Below, piece by piece: positions 27,917-35,117 of a stretch of DNA of 64,000 nt. Location: contig NZ_JAHEOJ010000020.1 of the NCBI RefSeq assembly GCF_018595715.1, forward strand, positions 496,001 to 560,000, read 5' to 3'. A program made the translations under genes and the position numbers. How positions within the stretch are numbered: the stretch's first letter is position 1; each line of letters opens with the position of its first letter. The notes beneath the pieces were generated by a model. The model had not been told where the DNA came from. It worked only from the letters and a program-made list of their open reading frames with translations, and ran no database searches. This DNA is from Glaciecola sp. XM2 (lineage in GTDB: Bacteria; Pseudomonadota; Gammaproteobacteria; Enterobacterales; Alteromonadaceae).

Positions 27917-28134
27917 AGTAGGTAAATTACCGCAGGTGTTTATTGTTATTGTTAGTGCAGTGAATACTACCTTTTCAAAGACCGCTTGCAAAGCAATCAG
28001 GCCTCAAAAATCTATAGTGTTTTCGCCAATATCTACCAACAGTGTTTTATTCCCACACGCGAGAAACCATAACTTTTTAAAGTGACTAAAGGTGCAGGAA
28101 TACAAACGCAAAGCATCATCACTGAACCTAATGG

Positions 28135-29544
28135 CTATTTGTACTGATTGATACCCGCATCAATTAGGTTCTTTGCAAGCAAATCGACAAAGGCCGGCAC
28201 TTCAAAATACGAGGTATGGATCAGCTCTTGCCAATTAAGGCTCTCGCTGAGTTCAGTTCGCAAGTCTGGTGAGCGACTGGCGTTCTCAGTCATGCCCAGC
28301 ACCATCCGCACTTTGTGCAGGGTTTTTATTGCATTTTTTTCACTGTGCTCCCGTAACGGACTAGCAATGGTTTCACATAAAAAATCGCATGTATGCGCAA
28401 ACTCTGGTGGCTGTGAGCTAACGCTGTGCACGTCTTCTTTGAGCAGGTCGTCTCCCCATGCGCGCTGCTTGATAGACGCCCAAACGACATTGTTCAATAA
28501 AAACGCCAGCGGACGACCTAAGGCCAATGCCAGCACACTCAGGCCTTTGATTAACACCCAAAATGCTAAAATATACACGGCTATCATGAAGGTTGTCATA
28601 TAAGTCAGCCAGCCTAAGCCTCCCTCGGTATCTTCCAGAAAAAACTCAGCCAATTTGCCTATTTGTTCGCCTTCAAAAAACGCAAGATCCGCGGCGTAAT
28701 ACACGCCAATTATGATAACCACAGCAAATTGGATTGACGAGATGATTTGTTGCAAAAACGTGTGAGGGATAATTGGAGCGTTAATCGCTTTTACATTGCT
28801 CAGTGCACTGATGGCTTCGTCTTCTTGATGCCACAAACCACACCAGCGGTCTTTATATATTTGTTCTACTTCTTTTTTTTGGGCCCGTGTAAACCATGTT
28901 TTTTTGCGCCGCTCGTAAACCCACAAGATTGAATAGATGATGGCGCCATATATCAACATAGCATGGCCCATTTCTATCACCGATTGATTAACCGACTCAC
29001 GGGTAATGGTCATCAGCATGATCCACAGACCGAGCACAAAAGACACAATACCTGATGTACAAAATGTCAGGCCTATACTTTTCAAGCGTTGAAACAGGAA
29101 GGTATTAGGTCGATAGTCAAGAAATGGAGTGCCGACAGTACACCACGTTTTAAGGCCTGCAAACGGCATTTTGTCCGCAACCGATTGAAGCAAAGAATGA
29201 TAAATAACCGAGCCCCCATGACTATGGCCTACTAAGTAATAGTCATCACCCGCCTTGTCATAGCTGTGCAATAAGTCTTTGAGTTTGTTGCCGGCAGCGC
29301 GGCGTTTTTCTTCACTGTTAGGGCCCACATCCCACTGGAAGGGCACAATTTCTACTCGCTTTGGGTCAAGCTCAAGACGTGTTTGCAAGTCGGTTAAAAA
29401 TACACTTCCCAACTGCCACCACTTATCTCCAGAGCTAGTCACATCTCCAGCACCAGTGCCGTGCACAGTGACTAGCTTTGCTTTTTTATTGCCAGGAGTG
29501 AGCACTTGCTCTTGGGTACTGGCGGCCTGAGCATCATTCGACAT
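28135..29544 (-). CDS. Membrane alpha/beta hydrolase of unknown function
   Basis: A 469-residue protein with an N-terminal lipase-like domain (about 20-145). It has oxyanion-side VHGTGAG (27-33) and nucleophile elbow GHSHGG (106-111, Ser108). The centre holds about five membrane helices (155-180, 193-211, 268-293, 313-355) separated by a basic cytosolic stretch. The C-terminal 100 residues are soluble and helical. The domain order is unlike ordinary secreted lipases. It stands alone between tdk and fadE, with its own GGAAG site. It could be a membrane lipid hydrolase or a toxin/defence effector. The sequence gives no substrate. Confidence 0.8.
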   Translation of the reverse strand: MSNDAQAASTQEQVLTPGNKKAKLVTVHGTGAGDVTSSGDKWWQLGSVFLTDLQTRLELDPKRVEIVPFQWDVGPNSEEKRRAAGNKLKDLLHSYDKAGDDYYLVGHSHGGSVIYHSLLQSVADKMPFAGLKTWCTVGTPFLDYRPNTFLFQRLKSIGLTFCTSGIVSFVLGLWIMLMTITRESVNQSVIEMGHAMLIYGAIIYSILWVYERRKKTWFTRAQKKEVEQIYKDRWCGLWHQEDEAISALSNVKAINAPIIPHTFLQQIISSIQFAVVIIIGVYYAADLAFFEGEQIGKLAEFFLEDTEGGLGWLTYMTTFMIAVYILAFWVLIKGLSVLALALGRPLAFLLNNVVWASIKQRAWGDDLLKEDVHSVSSQPPEFAHTCDFLCETIASPLREHSEKNAIKTLHKVRMVLGMTENASRSPDLRTELSESLNWQELIHTSYFEVPAFVDLLAKNLIDAGINQYK

Positions 29545-29775
29545 GGGGTAATCTTCCTTTTACATTTATTGTTGTTATTTGCGCCGATGCGACACTGGTA
29601 ATCGAATTGTGATGATAGCTTGAAACCAAGGGCCCACGCGCTCTTTTAAAAAGCAACTGCGAGGCTTAGTATGTAACGAAAAGGCGTGTAGACGCAATGT
29701 TTAAAAAGTGCTCAATATGCGTTTGTTTGGGGGGCTAAGCCTAAGCTGAGATTTTGCTAGGTGTTTGCACGTGAG

Positions 29776-29812
29776 AAACAAAAAATGCCAGTCAGCTTAG
29801 CTGACTGGCATT
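29776..29812 (-). terminator. Rho-independent terminator of fadE
   Basis: AATGCCAGTCAGC (29784-29796) and GCTGACTGGCATT (29800-29812) form a perfect 13-bp stem with a 3-nt loop. On the minus strand it is followed by TTTTGTTT. It lies about 30 bp after the fadE stop. Confidence 0.93.
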
Positions 29813-29841
29813 CTACTTTTAGGCTTTTAGCAGATGGCGGC

Positions 29842-32085
29842 TTACGCTGCGTCTGCATCCTTTTCAGGGCTTTGCTCGAGTGTGTTAACGTCGACCATAT
29901 CAAACGTAAACTCATCCACTCGTACCGCTAACTTGCGTTTTTCGTTGTAACTTAGCAAGGTTTCAACCTCTTGCTCAGTTAAATCGCCATTCTCATGTAG
30001 CTTATTAACGGCATTTTCAAACGAGATAAACGGTACAACCGGCGCTTTACGCAAGGCCTTTTGTACTTTAGACAATAACGGCATTGCAGCATGTTTTGCT
30101 TTAAATGCTTGTTCGTTAATGTCGTTACCATCACCTGCAATTGGCTTAACAAGGTGCGTTAGCTGCGCTTTAATGCTGGTGTCTTGCAGTGCCGCATTCG
30201 ATAGCTCTCTGATCAAGTCATCGCTGATGCCGCTAACAGAAGACGTGTAAGTGTTAGTTAAACCGCGCATTAACAAGCGAGTAGGCATATTCGGGAAGTT
30301 GTTTACAAAATCCACAATCGCTTTTTCGCCTTGTTGCAATGACCATTCCATCGCATATTTAAAGAATGGAAGGGCTTGCTGACGGTCTTGTACACGCTGC
30401 TCGTAAAAACGAACCGCAGCCATACCAGCATAGACATAGCTGATTACGTCACCTAAGCGAGCAGATAAAAGCTCTGCTTTTTTCAGGTCGCCGCCAAGTA
30501 CTAATAGCGACAAATCGGCAAGTGGTGCAAGTTTTGCCGACAATGCATTCAAACGTTTTTCGTATGGACGCACTTCTACCAAGCTAGACTCTGCATTGCG
30601 CATAAACGGCAAGTAGCTGTTTACTTTACTGCGGAAGGCATTTTTAACACTAAAGGCAACGGTTTTGCCTAGTACTTTGTTAAACGCACCGTCTGCACTG
30701 CTGTCGTTGCTATGAATAAGGTCAACCATCTCTTTCAAATGTGGGTGACAACGCATTGCACCTTGACCAAAGATCATGAGGTTACGAGTAAGGATATTCG
30801 CGCCTTCTACCGTAATGGCAATAGGAAGGGCAGCATAGCCATTAGCAAGGGTGTTTTGTGGCCCGCGTTGAATCGCTTTACCTGCTTGTACGTCCATCGC
30901 TGAGTTCATCACGTCGCGACCAAGTTCGGTCATGTGATACTTTGCAATTGCGGTCACAACCGATGGCTTAATGCCTTCGCCGAGGCCTTCAGTGGTTAAT
31001 ACGCGCATCGCTTCTAGCAAGAATGTTTTACCGGCAATATCGGCAAGCTTGTCTTGAATGCCTTCAAAGCGGCCAATGGGCACGCCAAATTGCTCACGTA
31101 CAAATGAATATTCAGCGGTAGATTTAAACGCAGCTTGTGCCGTTGCTACGCCCATTGCTGGAAGTGAGATACCGCGGCCTGCGCCTAAGCAGCTCACTAG
31201 CATCTGCCAACCTTTACCGATGTTCTTTTGGCCACCAATGATAAAGTCCATTGGAATAAATACATCGTTACCGCGTGTTGTGCCGTTATAAAAACGCACG
31301 CCCATTGGGTCGTGACGGTTACCAAGCTCAACACCCGGGTGAGATTTTGGAAGCAGTGCACAAGTAATACCGAGCTCAAGCTTCTCGCCTAAAAGTTGGT
31401 CTGGGTCGAATACTTTAAACGCTAGGCCTAATACCGTTGCGATAGGTGCAAGGGTGATGTAGCGCTTGTCCCAAGATACGCGAAGGCCAATGACTTCTTC
31501 GCCTTCCCATTGGCCTTTGGTCACAATGGCTGCATCTGGGATAGAGCCGGCGTCTGAGCCTGCTTCTGGGCTGGTTAATGCAAAACATGGAATGTCTTGG
31601 CCAACGGCTAGGCGTGGCAACCAGTAATTTTGCTGATCTTCAGTTCCGTAGTGCATTAACAACTCGCCTGGGCCTAAGCTGTTAGGGACCATTACAGTAA
31701 CAGCAATTGCGCCGCTGCGCGCAGCGATAGTCGCTACGATGGTTGAGTTTGCGTACGGGCTAAACTCTAGACCGCCAAATTTCTTCGGAATGATCATCGA
31801 GAAAAACTTCTCTTTGCCCAAGAAATCTAACATTTCCTGAGGAATGTGCTCAGAGTTTTGCAGCTCGAAATCGTCGATCATTTCTAAAAGGGTCTGTACT
31901 GGACCATCCATAAATGCTTGCTCGTCGGCGCTAAGCTTAGCTTGCGGTAATTGACGCAATGCATGCATGTCAGGCTTGCCTTGGTAAATTGACGATTCAA
32001 TCCAAACGTCGCCCGCATCGAGTGCTTCCTGCTCTGTGACTGAAATAGGAGGTAATACTTTTTTAAGGCTAGTTCTAATACTCAT
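29842..32085 (-). CDS. fadE: Acyl-CoA dehydrogenase FadE
   Basis: A 747-residue enzyme for the first step of fatty-acid beta-oxidation. It has the long FadE architecture: dehydrogenase core with FALTSPEAGSDAGSIPD (about 167-183), SWDKRYITLAPIA, then GAGRGISLPA. The extra C-terminal DUF1974 region (about 460-740) follows. It is shorter than E. coli FadE (814) and starts directly with the soluble part, lacking an obvious N-terminal membrane helix. The upstream region has a FadR-like operator (32098-32114) and an 8-bp inverted repeat, fitting repression when fatty acids are absent. A strong terminator follows. Confidence 0.95.
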   Translation of the reverse strand: MSIRTSLKKVLPPISVTEQEALDAGDVWIESSIYQGKPDMHALRQLPQAKLSADEQAFMDGPVQTLLEMIDDFELQNSEHIPQEMLDFLGKEKFFSMIIPKKFGGLEFSPYANSTIVATIAARSGAIAVTVMVPNSLGPGELLMHYGTEDQQNYWLPRLAVGQDIPCFALTSPEAGSDAGSIPDAAIVTKGQWEGEEVIGLRVSWDKRYITLAPIATVLGLAFKVFDPDQLLGEKLELGITCALLPKSHPGVELGNRHDPMGVRFYNGTTRGNDVFIPMDFIIGGQKNIGKGWQMLVSCLGAGRGISLPAMGVATAQAAFKSTAEYSFVREQFGVPIGRFEGIQDKLADIAGKTFLLEAMRVLTTEGLGEGIKPSVVTAIAKYHMTELGRDVMNSAMDVQAGKAIQRGPQNTLANGYAALPIAITVEGANILTRNLMIFGQGAMRCHPHLKEMVDLIHSNDSSADGAFNKVLGKTVAFSVKNAFRSKVNSYLPFMRNAESSLVEVRPYEKRLNALSAKLAPLADLSLLVLGGDLKKAELLSARLGDVISYVYAGMAAVRFYEQRVQDRQQALPFFKYAMEWSLQQGEKAIVDFVNNFPNMPTRLLMRGLTNTYTSSVSGISDDLIRELSNAALQDTSIKAQLTHLVKPIAGDGNDINEQAFKAKHAAMPLLSKVQKALRKAPVVPFISFENAVNKLHENGDLTEQEVETLLSYNEKRKLAVRVDEFTFDMVDVNTLEQSPEKDADAA

Positions 32086-32097
32086 AATTAACTTATC

Positions 32098-32114
32098 CGC
32101 TCATCTGACCAGTT
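32098..32114 (-). promoter_or_regulatory. FadR-like operator upstream of fadE
   Basis: On the minus strand the 17 bases begin with AACTGGTC, a perfect left half of the E. coli FadR consensus AACTGGTCNGACCAGTT. The right half is degenerate (GATGAGCG). Overall about 12 of 16 defined positions match. Half-perfect sites are usual for FadR. It lies 13 bp upstream of the fadE ATG. The regulator could also be a different fatty-acid repressor. Confidence 0.5.
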
Positions 32115-32135
32115 GGTTTGGTGTATGAAAACATA

Positions 32136-32159
32136 AAACAATTAAAAGGTCAATTGTTT
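32136..32159 (-). promoter_or_regulatory. Inverted repeat in the fadE promoter region
   Basis: AAACAATT (32136-32143) and AATTGTTT (32152-32159) form a perfect 8-bp inverted repeat with an 8-nt spacer. On the fadE strand the spacer starts a TTGACC, a possible -35. It is about 50 bp upstream of the start codon and is a candidate second operator. Confidence 0.4.
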
Positions 32160-32601
32160 GATATTTGCACAATGTAATGTACACATTCCACGTGAAAGTA
32201 GGGCTTGTTGTTCTATACTGATGTATGGCGCGCACATTCTCGCGGTAACTATGTCTGCTGATTTGGCAAAATATTTAGAACAGAAGTTGGCAAAGATTTT
32301 GCTTTAAGTTTTAGAAGCACAAAAAAGTACAAAATATTTAATAAAGTACACAAGCGTGCAAAGAAAAAAGCATCGAAAAGCCGCTAAAAAGCACGAAAAG
32401 GTATGAAACGTGCGTAAAAAATACACAAACGAACGCAGATTTCTTCATATTCAGAAAAAGACGGGTTTTTGGCGTAAATAAAGATATAGCAGAGCGCAAC
32501 CTCACTAAAATGGCGTTAACGCACCGCGCCGTAGTAGTGAAGACTGGGTTCAAAGGATAATTTACATATTTTACTCAACACTTAAAGAGAGCTATTGCCA
32601 C

Positions 32602-33174
32602 ATGATCAAACAAACTTTTACATCTTACGCACTACTCATTGCGCTAGTCGCGTTTTGTTCCAGCGCCTTTGCACAGCAAAATATGTATGGTGTTGTTTCA
32701 TTGGGGTATGCAAACAACGATATCGACACCTTTGAAACAGAAGGCTTAAGCTACAAGCTCGGTGTGGGCTATGAACTCACTGAACAATGGTATGTAGAAG
32801 GTACCTTTCAAGGCCTAGGTAACGAGGACTCTGGCACGTTTCCAGAATTTGGTTCAAGTACGTCAGACTTTTACGCATTGTCGGTGTCGGCGCTTGGAAA
32901 AGCACGTAATCAGTATGGTGAACTTTTTTATCGAGTCGGCGTGGCGCATGTTAATGCGCAAGTTGAAAGCGTTGGTCAGCTAGTATGTGAGCCAAATATC
33001 GTTACCCCAGGTTTGTGTGAAATTGATGAAGGTATTATCGCAGGTGTCATTGGACTGGGTTTTGATTTTCATGTGTTTCGAAGTGCAATGGTTCGCTTTG
33101 AGGTGGAGTATATTAATGGCGAACAAGGCTACAATGCTAACGCGGCCCATATTGGCGTGCGCCTTAACTTTTAA
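32602..33174 (+). CDS. Small outer-membrane beta-barrel protein
   Basis: A 190-residue exported protein with a signal peptide ending SSAFAQQ (cleavage about residue 24). The mature part alternates polar and hydrophobic residues like an eight-stranded barrel: YGVVSLGYANND, YKLGVGYELTEQWYVEG, FRYE-type strands near the end. It terminates in VRLNF with a C-terminal Phe, the usual BAM signal. It resembles OmpA-like or AcfA-like porin-family proteins. Two cysteines in an extracellular-type loop (CEPNIVTPGLC) could form a disulfide. The function is unknown. Confidence 0.85.
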   Translation: MIKQTFTSYALLIALVAFCSSAFAQQNMYGVVSLGYANNDIDTFETEGLSYKLGVGYELTEQWYVEGTFQGLGNEDSGTFPEFGSSTSDFYALSVSALGKARNQYGELFYRVGVAHVNAQVESVGQLVCEPNIVTPGLCEIDEGIIAGVIGLGFDFHVFRSAMVRFEVEYINGEQGYNANAAHIGVRLNF

Positions 33175-33274
33175 GTGATCTATGCCGGCACTGACAACGA
33201 ACAAGTTAGTGTGTAAGGTCATCATGTTGCGAGCGTTTTTGCGATAGATAACCCCTACATCAATAGGAGCAAAC

Positions 33275-33532
33275 GTGAAAAACGAGCTAGATTCAAAACT
33301 ACTATTGCGCGTGTTTGACAAAATTCGTCAGCACGGCGACCACATGGGTGAGGCTTATACGTTGCAAGGCGTAAAGGCCTATACCGATTTTGACGGATAT
33401 ACCGTGTACCTCGAAGATGCATTGGTAAAATTGAGCTTTGGATTTCATAACCAATACCACTTCGATTACGAGTCGAGCAGTCACTACGAGGCGTTCGAAA
33501 AAAAGCTTAAATCTATCGACAGCGCTTTTTAA
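33275..33532 (+). CDS. DUF3081 family protein
   Basis: An 85-residue soluble protein. Its pattern, with FDKIRQHGDHMGEAYTLQGV followed by FDGYTVYLED and FGFHNQYHFDY, matches the small DUF3081 family of marine gammaproteobacteria. The function is unknown. The start is GTG at 33275 with AGGAGC six bases upstream. It lies 50 bp before the acyltransferase gene. Confidence 0.85.
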   Translation: MKNELDSKLLLRVFDKIRQHGDHMGEAYTLQGVKAYTDFDGYTVYLEDALVKLSFGFHNQYHFDYESSSHYEAFEKKLKSIDSAF

Positions 33533-33582
33533 GCATTTGTGCTAATCTATGACGCTAAACGATTGGCATTCATAGGTTTATC

Positions 33583-34515
33583 TTGTCTCAACATTCTATC
33601 AAAGCCCCTCAATTTGAGGCGCGTTTTTTACTTCCTCATTTTTGGCACGTGTGGCTTGGCGCCGGTGTGTTGTATCTCATTACGTGGCTGCCTTATCGCG
33701 TTATCTTATTGCTAGGTAAAGGGTTTGGGCGTCTGCTAGGCGTGTTAGCGCCCAAACGTGTTGCCATCGCGCGGCGCAATATTGCCTTGACCTTCCCCGA
33801 GTGGTCACCCCAAGAAGTTGACCGAGTTTTTCAAATGAACATCGATCGCACCGGCATGGCCTTGTTTGAAACCGCCATGGGTTGGTGGTGGCCCGATTGG
33901 CGAGTGAAAAAACATATTACCTTTCAAGGCTTTGAGCATATCGACAATATCTTGGCCACAGGCAAAGGGGTGTTTGGGCTGGCGCTGCATAACGTCAATT
34001 TAGAGTTTGCATGCAGAGCAATAGGCTACAGTCATCCGAGCATTGCGTTTTATCGCAAGCATAACAATCCGTTGATGGATTATTTCCAATATCATGGCCG
34101 CAATCGCGCTAACAAATATATGATCCACAAGCGCAACGCTAAAGCCCTTATTGAGGCGTTAAACGAAGGTGAAATTGGCCTATATTTGCCTGATCAAGAC
34201 TACGGCGCGGCGCAAAGTATTTTTGTCCCGTTTGGCGGCGTTGAACAAACCGCGACCACTACCGGAACGCTTATGTTTGCTGAGCGCGCAAACTGCGAGC
34301 CGGTATTAATCAGCTCTCAATACACCAAGTCTGGCTATACCATCAAATGCTATCCAGTAAATAATTATTTGGTCGATAAAGATAAAGAGCGTGCATTAAC
34401 TCGGTTAAACGAAGACTTATTAACCCTCATCAAAGAGCAACCGGAAAGTTATCTTTGGATGCACAAAAGGTTTAAAACGCGGCCTGAGTCAGCACCGCAA
34501 TCACTTTATGAGTAA
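33583..34515 (+). CDS. lpxL: LpxL/HtrB-type lipid A acyltransferase
   Basis: A 310-residue inner-membrane enzyme that transfers a secondary acyl chain to Kdo2-lipid A. One N-terminal helix (about 21-45) anchors it. The acyltransferase motif H-x4-E is HNVNLE (136-141). Further features are IARRNIALTFPEWS (62-75) and YLPDQDYGAAQSIFVPF, which resembles the DxDxG-type block of LpxL. The start is TTG at 33583 with a weak AGG; no downstream ATG keeps the anchor. LpxL is favoured over LpxM by the PDQDYG motif, but paralogue assignment is uncertain. Confidence 0.88.
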   Translation: MSQHSIKAPQFEARFLLPHFWHVWLGAGVLYLITWLPYRVILLLGKGFGRLLGVLAPKRVAIARRNIALTFPEWSPQEVDRVFQMNIDRTGMALFETAMGWWWPDWRVKKHITFQGFEHIDNILATGKGVFGLALHNVNLEFACRAIGYSHPSIAFYRKHNNPLMDYFQYHGRNRANKYMIHKRNAKALIEALNEGEIGLYLPDQDYGAAQSIFVPFGGVEQTATTTGTLMFAERANCEPVLISSQYTKSGYTIKCYPVNNYLVDKDKERALTRLNEDLLTLIKEQPESYLWMHKRFKTRPESAPQSLYE

Positions 34516-34517
34516 AC

Positions 34518-35117
34518 ATGGGTTTTTGGGCAAAACGAATCTTAATCATTGTATTTGTGGTGATAGGCGCTTTTTTGGTGATCAAATTTATGCCGGAGCC
34601 TGCGCTTGACGAAAACGGCATGCCCATTGAAAAGCGCTCTATCGAAACCAACATGGCAAGCTTTTATGAAGAGTTTGGCATGGTGTCAGATAAAAAAATA
34701 GACGAGAAATTTGGTGAAAACGTCATTTTACTGCCCCCTCCAGAAACATCTCTAGATCAACAAATTATAGCCGCAACGCGACCCAACCCAAACCCAGGCC
34801 GCGCGTTTAATTGGCGTGGCACCTACAAAGTTCGTTCGTTTAGTGTAGATAGCACGCTAAAAGAAAACACAATTGCACACGTGCAAGCAGAAGGTATGGA
34901 TTTGGTATGGCACTTAAGCCAAGATTTTATTATCTCAGGCCGTTTTTTATCTGAAAACACCGTAGTGGGAATGCTGAACGAACTAGCCGGGGCAATAGAC
35001 TCTAACTTTTTAGGCGCAGTGAAAGTCTACTACTGTGAAGGCCAGCGCGTTATGGTCATTACCGACCAACAAGACCCCGCCCTCGACAGGTTATGCAAAC
35101 GCGTTAGACGCTTTTAG
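34518..35117 (+). CDS. Membrane-anchored protein of unknown function
   Basis: A 199-residue protein with one N-terminal membrane helix (about 7-25) and a periplasmic domain. It starts two bases after the acyltransferase stop, so it is probably co-translated. The C-terminal part (about 120-195) ends in a beta-rich module, YYCEGQRVMVITDQQ, with two cysteines (170, 189-190 region). No family can be named with confidence. It overlaps the glnE 3' end by 14 bp on the opposite strand. Confidence 0.75.
   Translation: MGFWAKRILIIVFVVIGAFLVIKFMPEPALDENGMPIEKRSIETNMASFYEEFGMVSDKKIDEKFGENVILLPPPETSLDQQIIAATRPNPNPGRAFNWRGTYKVRSFSVDSTLKENTIAHVQAEGMDLVWHLSQDFIISGRFLSENTVVGMLNELAGAIDSNFLGAVKVYYCEGQRVMVITDQQDPALDRLCKRVRRF

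Larger units (their letters stand above)
32086..32601. other. Long intergenic region between fadE and an outer-membrane protein gene
   Basis: The left part (32086-32160) carries the fadE control elements. From about 32300 to 32420 the plus strand is markedly purine-rich, with loosely repeated AAAAGTAC/AAAAGCACG-like words. A 71-codon frame on the minus strand (32338-32553) is A/T low-complexity and not family-like, so it is not called. The last 70 bases are AT-rich and probably hold the promoter of the outer-membrane protein gene. Confidence 0.55.

Noticed and set aside
32338-32553. 71-codon minus-strand frame in the fadE leader region
   Set aside because: It falls in a purine-rich low-complexity stretch and its translation is not protein-like.
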